From NCBI GenBank assembly GCA_001692895.1, contig KV748252.1:738980-802979 (forward strand): a stretch of 64,000 nucleotides of DNA, written 5' to 3'. The position numbers were made by a program, and so were the translations under genes. Shown piece by piece: positions 31,870 to 43,718 of the stretch (its first letter is position 1; every line of letters starts with the position of its first letter). This stretch comes from Cenococcum geophilum 1.58. Its lineage: Eukaryota > Ascomycota > Dothideomycetes > Gloniales > Gloniaceae. Under the pieces are notes generated by a model that searched no databases, was not told the DNA's origin, and saw only the letters and a program-made list of their open reading frames with translations.

Positions 31870-34800
31870 GGCTTATAAACGTAGGATTACAAAATATAAG
31901 ATAAGGAGATAAAGGGGACATAAGTACGTCCAGACTAAGTACAAAGGGCGATTGTGGGCTAAGTGAAAGCACTAGGCCAGAAAGAGTAGCCGCTAAAAGT
32001 CTTAGCACGGATCTAACCAATCAGATAACTTCGACCGGCGGTTAAAGTTCCTGGACATCTGAAAATATTTTTATTTTTATTTTACGGTACTGGCAGAACG
32101 GCAGAATATAGCAAAATTTGGCAGATAGCTGTATTAGGGCTTTAGGGCATTTTTGTCCCTATGTTCTTCCGGTAACTTATCGTCTATATTATGCTAGCAT
32201 TCTATCTATTTGTCTAGGTACTTTGGGGGTCTAGGCGCATTAGGGTATTAGTTATAAAACTCTTTAAGCTTCTAGGGAAAGCCTATAAAGTTCTACATAA
32301 GGTACCAAATTAGGTTAGAATTATAACCCTTCTATTAGACACGGTATTTTAGCGTTCCCCGTACTATCTTATAGGCTAGTATTTTATTAACCTCCCATTT
32401 ATTATCACCGTTTACTTAAACTAGTAGGGGAGGTTCGTTCTTTTGTCCAGGCAATAGGTCGTTTATAGCTTTCCGTAACTTATCTGGTGAGAAAATAGGG
32501 TAAACCCTAATTAAATCTAGGAGCTTTATCTTGTACGAGTTGCCTATCTTCTTAAGAACCTTATATAGTCCTACTATCTAATAGTCCAGCTTACGGCTAA
32601 GTCGTTCGGTCTTCTAATTCCTTATTATAACCCAGACTATATCTGTAAGCTTTGCAGTGTGTGGGAATTGAACGAGCAACTTGATTGTGAATGTAGCTCT
32701 AAAGCCTCTATATATACACGAAGAATGTGGAGGTAATAAGACATGATGGGGTAATAGGTAACTAAAATGGGAACAGTGATCTGCAAGCAATATTGATCTG
32801 CAATCAATATATATAGGGTGGCGTTGAGGCTGTCTTAGCAGCACCCGTAGTCGGTTACAATATCGCCAGGGGCAAAATCAGGCTCTTGACGGTGTTTATT
32901 CGCCTGCTGTTCTATTAGCCTCTAAGCTTTTTCCAAGTTTTCGCGGGCTACCGTCCAGGCTTCCTCCAATTGTTTAGCATACTATTAGGCCTTAGCATAG
33001 GATAGCTTCTCTCGTACAGTCTAGGGTTTTTCTAGCCTTTTCCAGTTAAAGCTTATGTGGGGTAAGTATCCCATTTCTAGCTGAATTGGGGCAAACCCTA
33101 TAGAGTCGTAGGGTAGAGTTGCTTACGCGTAGTCTATTAAGGGTAGTAGTTTAGACCAATTATCCTAGAAATAGTTAATAAAGGGCCTAAGCCTCTGGTC
33201 CAGGTACTAATTTACAATCTCTATCTAACCGTCTATCTAGGGGTAATAAGCTGTAGAAAGCTTTAGCTTAATGCCTAGGATCCGGGTAAACTTATTCCAA
33301 AAGGCCGATATAAACTATAGCCTATAATTAGACACAATAGTATTTAATAGTCTATAGATTCGGTAGACGTAATAGACATATAGCCAGGCTGCCTCTTTAG
33401 CATTAATATTCTTATAACAGGGAATTAAAAACGGGCGTTTTCTAAAGCGGTTAACTATAACTATAACCATATCGTATCCGTTACGGTCCCTAAGTAGTTT
33501 ATAAAAGTCTATAAAGATATACTGCTAAGGGCGCTCTAGTATTAGGAGTGGCTTAAGTAATCCTAGGGTCTTATCCCATGGGATTATAGCTCTCCGGCAG
33601 TCTTCGTAGTTCCGTATATATTAATCAATATCCACAACCATTCTCAGCCAGTAGTAGCGGCAGTTAATAATTTTACAGGTCTTGTTCTTACTAGGGTATG
33701 CCGTAGAGACTTAGTAATAAGCTTCACAAATTAGTTTAGTCTATAGATTATTAACGTTAGGGACTATAAGCCGCTCCTAGTATAGGAGTAATCCTTCCTC
33801 TATTTTAAAATCGGGGTCTCCTTTCACGGCTTATTCGCGGAGGGCCCTTAAGGCATTAGCCGTGCGGTTTACAGTTAGGAGGCGGTTAATTAGCCCTATT
33901 AGCTTATCTAAGGACTCCTCCATCGGCGCTAGCTTGTTTTACTAGAAGTCTAGCTCCTTAATGATCCGCGGGTCGAGCTATTCTAAATAGAAGAGGGCGC
34001 GCGTCCGATACTAGGTCTTTAGCTTATCCTAGGGTTCTACGTCTTATTCTCTTTAGGTTAGGGTATTAGCCTTAGAGTTTTGCTTACTAGAACAATATAT
34101 AATCGTAAAGAAGAATTAGGAGAGTATTTCGGCCCACTAGGCTTATCGTCCAGTAAGCTGCTTTATAGTTATAAAGTACTTTAGGGCTTTATAATCTGTA
34201 TATATCTTAATCCAGGAGTTTATACCTTCAAGCTCTGCGCGCTATTAGGAGAGTGATTAAATAATAGCTAGCATTTCTTTATCGTGTACTTCGTAGTTAT
34301 ACTTAGCCAGGTCCATTATCTTTAAGAAGAAAGCTATAAGGTACCATTTACCGTCTAGATATAACTATAATAGGATTCCCGCTATAACCCTATTAGAGGC
34401 GTCCGTTTCTAGCATTAATTTAAGGTCCGAGTTATAGTAACAAAGAATTAGGAAAGAGATAAGCCGATCCTTTATCTCTTCAAAGGCTTCTATACAGCTA
34501 TCGTTAAAGACAAAAGGCGTGTCCTTCCTAGTTAGTCATATAAGAGGTTTTGCTATAATTCCGTAGTCACGGATAAACCGGTAGTAGAAGTTACAAAAGC
34601 TAAGGAAGGATTAGATTCCTTTTACTGTATAAGGGGGCTTCTAGTTACAGATTACCTCTACCTTCTCAGGGTCAACCTCAATTCCTTCTATAGTTATAGT
34701 AAACCCGAGGTATTTTATACGTTTTACCCTAAACTCGCATTTTTTAATATCAACTTATAAGCNCGCGTTCTATAGTCTCTCCAGGACCTTCTTAATATAA

Positions 34801-35751
34801 ACTTAATACTTAAGTTCGTTGTCCGAGTATATAAGAATGTCGTCTAGGTATGCCGTGCAGAATTCGTTAAGGTAATTAAAAAGAACATCATTCATATACC
34901 TTTAGTACGTGGCCGGTCCGTTTATTAGTCTAAAAGGAAGAACTTTGCATTTATAGGAACTATAACGGGTACGGAACATTATTAAATCTTTAGATACAGG
35001 GTCTATCCTAATTTAGTAGAAAGCTTAGCGGATATTAAGTTTAGTAAAGATCTTTACCTAGCTTAGACGTGTAAGGGTCTCGTCAATTAAAGGAATAGGA
35101 TACCGGTCCTTTTAAGTAATAACGTTTAGCTTCTAATAGTCGATATAAAAACGAAGGCCTTTATTAGGCTTTTTTACGAACAGAATAGGGGAAGTAAAAG
35201 GGGGCTTAACTTAGCTTAATAAACCCTTTATCCAGGTTATTAATTAAGTACTACTTTATTACTTTTAGCTTATCCGTTAATTAATAGTAGAGGGGGCTAT
35301 AGCCTAGCGAGTTATTGGCTTCTAATTAAATCTTATAATTATACATCCGGTAAGGGGGTAGCTTATCTAAGGCCGCCTTTAAGAATGCATCCTTATAATC
35401 TGTATAAATAGTAAAAAGGAGGCGTTCAACTAGTTCCTTATTGGTTTCCTTAGCTAGTCTTTCCTCTCTATTATTAATAATTCGGTTAATCTTATACAGG
35501 CTTATTATAAAGACCTTATTATCCTTCCGGTATATATTAAAATATAACGCTATAGCGCTAATTGCGGCGATGTTTACGGTGGGGGGGTTGCCTAATAATA
35601 GGGGCGTATATAACTTTAGGGACTTCCGGGGTACTGGCGTTATTATTACTCCTTTTAGCTCTTATTACATCTTTTAGAGGTCATCCCTTATATCCTGTTA
35701 ATACATTCTTTTCCATACCGGTTAGATCTATGTAATTTAGACGTCGTCTAC
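31870..35751 (-). pseudogene. Gypsy-2 Pol and chromodomain, RIP-broken
   Basis: Matches Gypsy-1 16,330-19,990. The chromodomain lies at about 32,130-32,410, integrase at about 32,420-33,740, RNase H near 34,080-34,440 and reverse transcriptase near 34,600-35,250, each with many stops. The TAA between integrase and chromodomain is at the same codon as in Gypsy-1. Family B solo LTR interrupts the integrase C-terminus at 32,644. One N (34,763). Confidence 0.88.
32644..32859 (+). repeat. Solo LTR, family B, 216 bp
   Basis: TGTAAGCTTTGCAGTGTGTG...GTAGTCGGTTACA, flanked by ATATC on both sides (32,639-32,643 and 32,860-32,864). The uninterrupted Gypsy-1 sequence (ACCATATCGCCAGG) shows the pre-insertion site. 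It is less mutated than its host, so it came later. Confidence 0.93.
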
Positions 35752-36026
35752 GTCACTATCAGTGTATGAGATGGATGGATCGAGATTGGATCGGGATCCA
35801 TCAATCCACTAATCCACGCCTAATCCATTGGTGGCGTGGATATGGATCTAGATCCAATAGTTATCCATTTGTGGCGTTGTTGAGGCAACGCCGTAATGCA
35901 TTGATCACTGCACTGACCATTAGATGGCGTAAAAGGGGTGAACTGGTGCATTTGTGCGTTACATAGTTAGATAACAGTAAAAATAATAAAGTCTCTTACC
36001 TCTCATTCTCATCATTACCATTAACT

Positions 36027-38678
36027 ATGCCTCCAAAGCCAAGAAAGAAGAAGGCTGTTGCCAAACCACCTTTACCACCTCCACCTCCACCACCACCACC
36101 TCCCTCAAATGTACCTCCACACCTCCAGCCACGAGATGGCCCTACCTGGCAGCCTCACCGCCGTACCGCCTGGTCTCCCAACTTGTCGGACATAATAGTG
36201 AGGCCAGAAGATTAAGTCTCTGATATAACCGAGCCGGATCAATCTACTACAATTCAAACAACGCCGACGCCTGATCCCGATATACCTGAGATCTCAACTC
36301 TTACAACAGCTCCAACGTTTAGTACATTTAGTGCTGATTGGTCTGCTAAAGCGTGCGCTGGCGAGGCTCCTCCTGAAGATGAGAGTCAGTTTAATTGGTC
36401 CTGGGTCGACTGGAACAGATTACCTGGCTATATCATCCCAATCTCCAAAGGTAACGGCAAGCTCTCCTCCCCAATCTGGCGGTTAGGTGTACCAATGGAG
36501 AACCATGAGACCAGCGACCGATGGTGGCTTTGCAAGGAGTGTCATTGCAAGCATAGCATTGAGGCCCACTCCTGGAACACCCGCAAAGGAAGCTCTAATA
36601 TCATGAAGCATATTCGAGTGGGACATGGTCGTACATTCAACAAGAAGGGTGAGGAGGTGCCGTACACGTCAAAGTCAATCTCTGTACTTAAAGGTCTCGA
36701 TGCGAATAATCCCCGGGAGCAGCAAGTTCTCAATGAGTTGGCGCGTGCATTTGATGAGAAGACGTTTAGGCGACTTCTTCTTCGATGGATCGTCTATGAC
36801 AACGTGTCTTTTAGGCAAGTCGATGGGCCAGTCTTTCGCGAGTTCATTGAATATCTGTCGCCTCAAGCAGCAGAATGTATGCCTAGTAGATGGTCAGTCA
36901 GATCTTGGATTATCAAGGGCTATGCTTACCATAAGGCGGCAGTAAAGAGAGAGCTACAACGCGCGGTTAGTAAGATCCATTTATCTTTTGACCTATGGAC
37001 GTCAGGCAACCTTCTTTCGCTCAATGGTGTTATTGCCCATTTTCTTAACAAAGATTTTGAGCCTCGAGCAACTCTTCTTACTATTCCAGAGCAGACTGGC
37101 TCACATGCTGGCGTTAATATCGCAGAAGGCGTAATTGCCGTAATCAAAGACTTTGGCATTAAGAATGAGCAGATTGGGTATTTTATGCTGGATAATACAA
37201 CCAATAACGATACGGCGATGATGGCTATTGCAAAGGAGTTCGACTTTGATCCAATTGAGCGCCGGCTACGTTGTTCAGGCCATATTATCAACATCATTGC
37301 CCGCCACCTCTTGTACGGTTATAACCCAGATTTATTTAAAGCGGAGGATATGGTACCTAAGGACATAAAGGCACAGTTACAGACATGGAGGAAGCGAGGA
37401 CCAGTTGGCAAAGCTCATAACTTAATTGTATGGGTATATACGAGCCCTCAGAGAAGACATCGGTGGCATGAAAGTAGGTAGTTCTAAAAGTATGAGTTAA
37501 TTAATAGTATTAACAAATTATTAGGCCAGAAGACGTATCTCCGGAGCATCCTCCNGGAGGACCAATGGGACACAATAACAACCCGAGACCTCTCCCGATC
37601 TAACGCTACCCGCTNGAATAGTACTTACAAGGAATTCTNTACACTAAATCAGCTTCGCGCGCCATTTNAAGACTTTATANAGTCAGAGNAACAACGCGCA
37701 AAACGACTAAAAGAGAGGCCAGAATCTACTTGGCCAGAAGACCAGGACAGTGCTCGGAATGTAATCTTTACAGATGCGCTTACTGCGGACGATTGGGAGG
37801 TTNTAANACAGTACGAAAATTTACTNAAACCATGCTGGGTTGCAACTATGGACCTANAAGGCCAACNAGGTGATGGCAAGTCATGCGGGCTAGTTAATGT
37901 TCAGCAGGACATCGAATGTATCACTGAAGAACTTACCTCTGCATACGAACGCTTTAAATCCGCACCGCCTTTGTCGATTGAAGGAGAATGGCATTTTGCT
38001 ACACAAATCAAGTTCGCACTCGACAAGGCTCAACAGTACTATGCGAAGATCGATGAGTCAGCAGCCTATATCGCCGCAGTCGTCCTCCATCCTAGATACA
38101 ATTGGCAGTACGTAGAAGCTCAGTGGGAGCATAAGAAGACTTGGATTACGTCTGCCCGTAAATCAGTTAAATATCTATGGCTTACAGATTATAAGCAACA
38201 GCCCATCTCAGAAGCTCTATCCCCGGAGAAGAAGAAGCCTAAGCGTGAGCTTAATATCATGGAGGCCTATAGGATGAAAGGTCTTCAGAAGAGCGGCTAT
38301 CAACGACGTTCTGCTACCGTGCAGGATGAATATGATCGCTATTGTACGCAAAATCAAGTTGAAGATTGCGAGACCCCAATCGAGTGGTGGAGAACTATTG
38401 GCCGCGAACAGTACCCGCACCTTGCTCAAATGGCCATTGATCTCCTATCAATTCCAGCTATGAGCGATGAGCCAGAACGTATCTTTAGCCGTCTTGGCCA
38501 GATGATTACAAAACGCCGCAACCACCTCGAGCAGAGTACGATCCAGGCAACTTCATGTCTTCACTCCTGGGACAAGAATAAGATTATTGATTTGAGACTT
38601 AATATGACTCCACTTGAGCCTACAAAGTTGACTCCCCCAGAGTCAATTAGGTCTAAGAGGCGGAGGTCATTAATTTGA
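36027..38678 (+). pseudogene. hAT transposase with three in-frame stops
   Basis: One frame of 884 codons runs from ATG 36,027 to TGA 38,676, broken only by TAA (36,213), TAG (37,479) and TAA (37,485). Each is one C-to-T step from CAA or CAG. Domains: a Pro-rich N-terminus (about 10-40); a BED-type zinc finger (CKEC at about 170, H-x4-H at about 195); the DDE-type core with D322 in SFDLWTS and D389 in FMLDNTTNND; the LRCSGHIINI Cys-x2-His motif (C416, H419); and the hAT dimerisation region near the end (LLSIPAMSDEPERIFSRLGQ). The length fits fungal hAT transposases. Twelve or so N characters lie at 37,555-37,867 within the frame. It could act only if the stops are absent in other copies. Confidence 0.9.
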
Positions 38679-38790
38679 GCAATCCTCGCGAGTGCCACCA
38701 AGGCGCTAGTAGTAAGCGAGCCAATAGCGATTTTCCATGCCGGGCATGGAAAATCCTAATTGGTTAGTAAAAGTCACGGTCCGCAGATTA

Positions 38791-39182
38791 CAGTAGAACT
38801 CGGTGGACAGTTGCGGTGGAACTCGGTGGACAGTTGCGGTGGAACTTGGTGGACAGTTGCGGTGGGACTCAGTGGACAGTTGCGGTGGAACTTGGTAGAC
38901 AGTTGCGGTGGAACTTGGTAGACAGTTGCAGTGGAACTCGGTGGACTCAGTAGACAGTTGCGGTGGAACTTGGTGGACAGTTGCGGTGGAACTCGGTGGA
39001 CAGTTGCGGTGGAACAGTGGAACTCGGTGGCTCAGTAGACAGTTGCGGTGGAACTCGGTGGACAGTTGCGGTGGACTCGGTGGACAGTTGCGGTGGAGCT
39101 CGGTGGACAGTTGCGGTGGAACTTGGTAGACGGTTGCGGTGGAACTCGGTAGACAGCTGCGGTGGAGCTTAGCAAACAGCTG
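38791..39182. repeat. 23-bp minisatellite inside hAT-A, about 17 units
   Basis: Unit AACTCGGTGGACAGTTGCGG plus TGG (23 bp), repeated head to tail with C/T changes and a few partial units. It lies between the transposase and the right end of hAT-A. Since 23 is not a multiple of three, short open frames of Trp/Gly/Val-rich peptides here are artefacts. Confidence 0.9.
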
Positions 39183-39386
39183 TAGTCAGATTATACTGAA
39201 AATCACTGGGCCGTTATGTTATATAAGTGGCGAAAATCGCCAGAATTGGCTTAATATACGGCAAAATTGAAGCCTGGGCATGGATAAAGTTTGGATCTCG
39301 ATCCAGATCCGATGGATTTGATGGATTTGAGGCTAACTGGATTTGGATCTAGATCCAATCCATCCATCTCGTACACTGGTCACTAT

Positions 39387-41215
39387 CTGCCCCGCTTCCG
39401 TACGTAGAGTCCTCTTCAAACGTAGCGCTTTGGGAGAGTATCTTCGTCGGCACAGAGTTCTTTCCAGCTTCGCGGCGGGCGTCTTCTTAGGCAAAGGCTA
39501 GGTCACAGGCCCGGACATCCTGCTAGTAGGTAAAGTTAGCCCTTGCGGCTAGTGTCTTATAATTAGTTCGGATCTCTCTAACAAAGGAGGGTAACTTTAG
39601 TCTATCCTCCAGCTAGACAAACTGTTTTTATTATACGTTTAGCCAAATATTAAAATAGGACATCCATTTTCGTCTAAGGATTATATCATAGGACCCCAGG
39701 TCTAGGATATAAAAGGGGATGCCATATTAGCGTCGTCCGTTAAGAGTAATATATAACTTTAAGACGTAGGTAACAGGCCGACCGGCTTAGCTATTATAGC
39801 CTTTTACCTAGACAGGCTTCTCTAGTTAGATAGCTTCTATATTTAGAAACTTGGCAACATTATTCGCATAGGCAGTATTTATAAAGGCAAAGCCATTTGC
39901 TCCAGTATTAATAAGGGCGGTTATATTAACTCTATATCCATTTTAAGATACTGTATATAGAACTATAAAATGCTTTCCACCCATTAACTAACTAAGATTA
40001 ATCTCTTTAAGATTAATAGGGTACCCTAGGGGGGAGTCTTTCCCTAGAGTTCTTCTTTTCCTAACTTATCGGACATTTCTCCTTCCTCTATCTCCTTAAT
40101 ATCGCCTATATCCTTTAACTCCGGGCAGGACGAGGTAAAGTAACCCTGCTTATCGCAGTTATAGTATATAGCCGAGGTAGGGTCGATTGGAGTATTGCGG
40201 CGAATACTAGTTAATGGCGTAGTACATAGCTAGTTAGGCGAGGCTCGCTAGTATATAGTTATAACCGCCTTTAGTGTAAAAGTAGTTGTAACTTGTCTTC
40301 CTACTCTAGCCCCTATAGGTATAGCCGGCGAGTTCTAATCGTTATAGAGTTGCTTCTACCAATTAGGGCGGGCGTCAATCCGCTTTAGTTCTGAGTTTAA
40401 TAATAGGCAACGAGCTGCGAGTCTCTCGTAGGTTGGTAGGTTATTTAAAGTTACAGCGATATTTTCTTATAGCCGGATTGTCAGCTTATTATATAGGTCT
40501 AATTAGTAGTTCTTAAGGGGAACCTAGCCTTCTCCTGTAAGGTATAGGAATTAAGTTTAAAATTTGGCAAAGGGTTAGTTCAGTTTTATTATTAGGCCAT
40601 TATAGTCGTAATGGGCATCCCGTACTTTGTTCGGGTTAACGTAAATAGCCGCTAAGTGCCGTATTATCTTATTAACAGATGTAAATCGGATAGGGGAATC
40701 GTCCTCGAACTTAGCTTAAAGGTATCGCTAGGCGTCCCCAGTAGTTCGACCAAAGAGGTAGAGCATTTTAGCTTCTTCAGAAAGGAAATGGTCATAGTTA
40801 ACGCGGAGCTTTCCTCGTACTTAAATCCTCTAATTCTCAAAGGTAGGGTTTATCCCATTAGACAGTAGTTAGGGGTTAGGGAGCTTAACAGACTTTAATT
40901 ACTTTATTATCATATCCATACTCCCTAGTGTATTATATTCGGTAGAGTAAATAGGTCAGCTAGGGCTTCAAGAAGAAGAAGCTGGGCTATTTTATAGGGC
41001 CGCGAGGCTTTCTAGGATCTCTTATAAGGTCTCTTGTATATTTCTTACTTCAAAACGATCGGCTTTCTAGCTAGCCGCGAGGGCGCGAATCTGCTCGCGT
41101 ACGTCTATAACGTTATCATTATCTTCAATTTCTAATCCTAATTAGATCTCGGGTTCCTCTCGGGTAGAGGCAACTCTCTTAGATAAGCTTGCTTTAGGTG
41201 CCATCGTTAGCTTCT
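39387..41215 (-). pseudogene. Gypsy-2 gag and protease, RIP-broken
   Basis: Continues Gypsy-1 homology from 20,000 to 21,810: the protease near 39,890-39,940, the CCHC knuckle region near 40,150 (several Cys codons lost), capsid near 40,300-40,900, and the N-terminal piece at 41,000-41,205. The codon equivalent to the Gypsy-1 PR/Pol TGA reads CAA here, and the codon equivalent to the TGA after the N-terminal gag piece reads TAA. Confidence 0.88.
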
Positions 41216-41437
41216 TAGGTTTTGTCGGTATTGTACGCTTTAGTTTTAATTCTGGGGGTACAAGTCTAGTCCTATCTAGCTTATAAGGTAGGATATTATC
41301 TAGGCCTTCCCAGGCAGTATAGAGTTGTTTTTAGTGTCTAAGTATAGCGCGTTAATGCGTCGTTGCAGACGAAGTTTCTTTTTAGGGTGGGATATTATTG
41401 AGGCCTTCCCAGGCAGTATAGAGTAAGCTTAGTATAA

Positions 41438-41649
41438 TGTTACGGCTCGAACAAATGCCTCTGAACCGAAGCTTGAACAACTGCTGTATTACGAAGATAC
41501 TAAGCTAAAGAGAAGGAAAAGGGGTTGCTAGGACCGATGTAAACAAATATATAGGGTGAGCCGCCAAGGCGCTAGTTTTAGGCGGGCCAATCGCAGGTCG
41601 GCAGAATATGGCAAAATTTTAGCAGGTAACGTGCGGTAGCGCCGTTATA
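41438..41649 (-). repeat. Gypsy-2 right (5') LTR
   Basis: 212 bp, TGTTACGGCTCGAAC...GCGCCGTTATA (final ACA changed to ATA), followed by ACTAG. Confidence 0.92.
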
Positions 41650-41654
41650 ACTAG

Positions 41655-42287
41655 TACGCGAGAGCCTAAGACAAATTAGATAAGAAATAAAAAGACTATA
41701 TAGAATTATAAGACGCGTATATTTAGTGTTAAAGATAGATTAAATATTATAGGACGACTGTATATTTACTTACGTACACTTAGTATAAAAAGAAGGTTGG
41801 CGATTAGACGGAGCCACAATTACAATATATACTAACTTCTTCTCTACATAACGAGAGCAGGATGGTATAACTTTACTAAGTAAAAGAATAAACGTTACTA
41901 GCTAATTATAACAATTAAACGTGGAGGATCTAATAGAAGGCATTAGGAATAATAAAGGTTATTAAATTAAAAATAGAAATACTATACCTCTAATAAACAA
42001 CTTAGAGATGGGAGATATCTTTAAGGATAAAAATAAAGAGGAAGGGAATAAATAGTATTACGGACCTTATATCGGCAGTAGTATAACTACTAAGAAGAAA
42101 TATAAATGGGTTGGTTAAGATAGTATAGGAGGCGCTAGAACCAATTAAGCTATAGAATAAGGGATAGCTAAGTTATATAGCTAGTTATATTATAAGTTTG
42201 AAATATAGAAACGTAGGAATATAGGAGCGTAACGTACTAACGTACTAATATATTAACGTACTTAGCATATCTCTTAGGCGTAGTATT
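41655..42287. other. AT-rich RIP-degraded sequence
   Basis: No gene or recognisable domain. Contains a short CGTACTAA-type reiteration near 42,230-42,265. Confidence 0.45.
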
Positions 42288-42476
42288 ATATATTTAAAGG
42301 ACTACAGTCCCTACCTAGATAGTTCTCTTCTTTGTAGTAAATCTTAGAATATAATTAGAGTTAACCTATTAGGTAACCACTCCACTGGTTATATTATCGT
42401 TATTAACTTATTTATTACCTATATACCTAGCCTATTAACAAGTCCACCATAGTATCTCCTATAAGGCTCTGTTATA
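42288..42476 (-). repeat. RIPped partial LTR, family E
   Basis: Reverse complement of the solo LTR at 56,271-56,694 with extensive C/T and G/A changes. Shared blocks include ACAGTCCCTACCTAGATAGT and GGTAACCACTCCACTGGTTA. It ends GCTCTGTTATA, corresponding to GGTTCCGTTACA. The outer part cannot be delimited. Confidence 0.7.
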
Positions 42477-42830
42477 AGTATATATTAAGTTGCTTAAAAA
42501 GGATTTATATATATAGAACTATAGCGCTATAGCCTAGAAGCTGTATGCGTAGGATTATATATAGTATAATATAATAGATATATATATAAAAGAATATAAA
42601 AAAATATATATTAATCTACTACTACTACTAGGCAAGTTTATTATACAGTCAATGTTATAGGATACCTCCGTAACACCTTATACACGTCTACCTGTTTTTA
42701 CCAACTTAGCAACTAAAGACTAACTACAAGACGGCAATCTAATAGCAATCTGCGGCAATCTAACGGCAATCTGCTGTATTCTGCTATATTCCACTGAGTT
42801 CTACTAAATCCTACTAAGTTCTGCTAGGAC

Positions 42831-43718
42831 CAGGGTGGTTTTGGATAAATCTTATCGCGATAAGATGCAATGAATATCCTTATCACGATAAGGATATCCA
42901 TTGCGCTTTATCGCGATAAGTCTTGGCATACCCCAAATAAATGTTTAGTTGCCTTCTTCTTTATTATCATATAAAATATAGCTTTAGAAGTGGAATTAGA
43001 AACTCTTAACTCTATTAATACCTTTAAATTAAAAATATAAGAGGTTGCTTAGCTCTTTTAATATAGGAGCATACCCGTCCACTATGGTGTGGTTTTGGAT
43101 AAATCTTATCGCGATAAGTCTTAGTATACCCTAAATAAATTTTTAGTCGCCTTCTTTATTATTATTATATAAAAATAACTAATTTAAACCTAGTAAATAA
43201 AGTTGTATTATCCCTTTTTCTAAATTTTAGTAGGTGGCTCTATATATAGGCTCTACATTCAGCTCTACGTATGGAAGCTCTGCATATGGAGGCTCCGTAT
43301 AAAGCTCTGTACGAAGCTTTTCACGAAGCTCTGCACGAAGCTTTGCACGAAGTTCCACACGAAGCTCCGCACGAAGCTCTACACGAAGCTCCGCGCGAAG
43401 CTCTGTACGAAGCTCTGCGGAAGCTCTGCACGAAGCTCCGCACGAAGCTCTACGCGAAGCTCTGCGCGAAGCTCTGCATGAAGCTCTACACGAAGCTCTG
43501 CACGAAGCTCCGCGTACGGAGGCTCTGCACGAAACTCTGTATACAAAAGCTCTGCACGACGGCTCTGCGTACGACGGTTCTATCCTATTCAGCTTGGTTG
43601 GGGTAGAAAAGGCCCGCACAGGGCACTTTTATCCTTATCGATTGCGATATTTTATGCATTTTCTATTGGATAAAGGATATTTTATGCTCGCTTATTCGCA
43701 TTATCCAAAACCACCCTG
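42831..43718. mobile_element. hAT MITE with internal minisatellite
   Basis: 888 bp; ends CAGGGTGGTTTTGGATAA and, reversed, CAGGGTGGTTTTGGATAATG; 8-bp duplication GCTAGGAC (42,823-42,830 and 43,719-43,726). Subterminal palindromes CTTATCGCGATAAG occur several times. The 5' segment (42,836-42,990) is partly duplicated at 43,086-43,200. It resembles the start of the larger hAT at 49,364 (shared TATAAAAYATRGCTTTAGAAG), with ATA replacing the ATG, so it looks like an internally deleted relative. It has no coding capacity. Confidence 0.92.
43260..43585. repeat. 12-bp minisatellite, reverse orientation, about 26 units
   Basis: Unit GAAGCTCTGCAC (variants with CCGCAC, TACGCG), the reverse complement of the unit in the 14,869-15,727 array. 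It lies inside the hAT MITE. Open frames of up to 130 codons here are repeat artefacts. Confidence 0.9.

Larger units (their letters stand above)
35760..39378 (+). mobile_element. hAT-A transposon nested in Gypsy-2
   Basis: 3,619 bp with terminal inverted repeats CAGTGTATGAGATGGATGG (left) and CAGTGTACGAGATGGATGG (right, reversed), flanked by the 8-bp duplication GTCACTAT (35,752-35,759 and 39,379-39,386). The empty site is visible in Gypsy-1 (CGTCACTATCTGTC near 19,990). It carries one transposase frame and a 23-bp minisatellite near its right end. Eight-bp duplications, CAG-type ends, a BED finger and a C-terminal dimerisation domain define the hAT superfamily. Much less RIPped than its host. 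Confidence 0.96.
31445..41649 (-). mobile_element. Gypsy-2: RIP-degraded relative of Gypsy-1 with nested insertions
   Basis: A minus-strand chromodomain Gypsy element flanked by ACTAG (31,440-31,444 and 41,650-41,654). It is alignable by eye with Gypsy-1 along its whole length; nearly all differences are C/T or G/A, with Gypsy-2 carrying T or A, mostly at CpA/TpG, as RIP produces. It contains a solo LTR (32,644-32,859) and a 3.6-kb hAT element (35,760-39,378), so about 10.2 kb is spanned but only about 6.3 kb is its own. No function remains. Confidence 0.93.

Noticed and set aside
38908-39172. Trp/Gly/Val-rich small protein frames
   Set aside because: Produced by the 23-bp minisatellite in hAT-A; the same peptide appears in successive frames.
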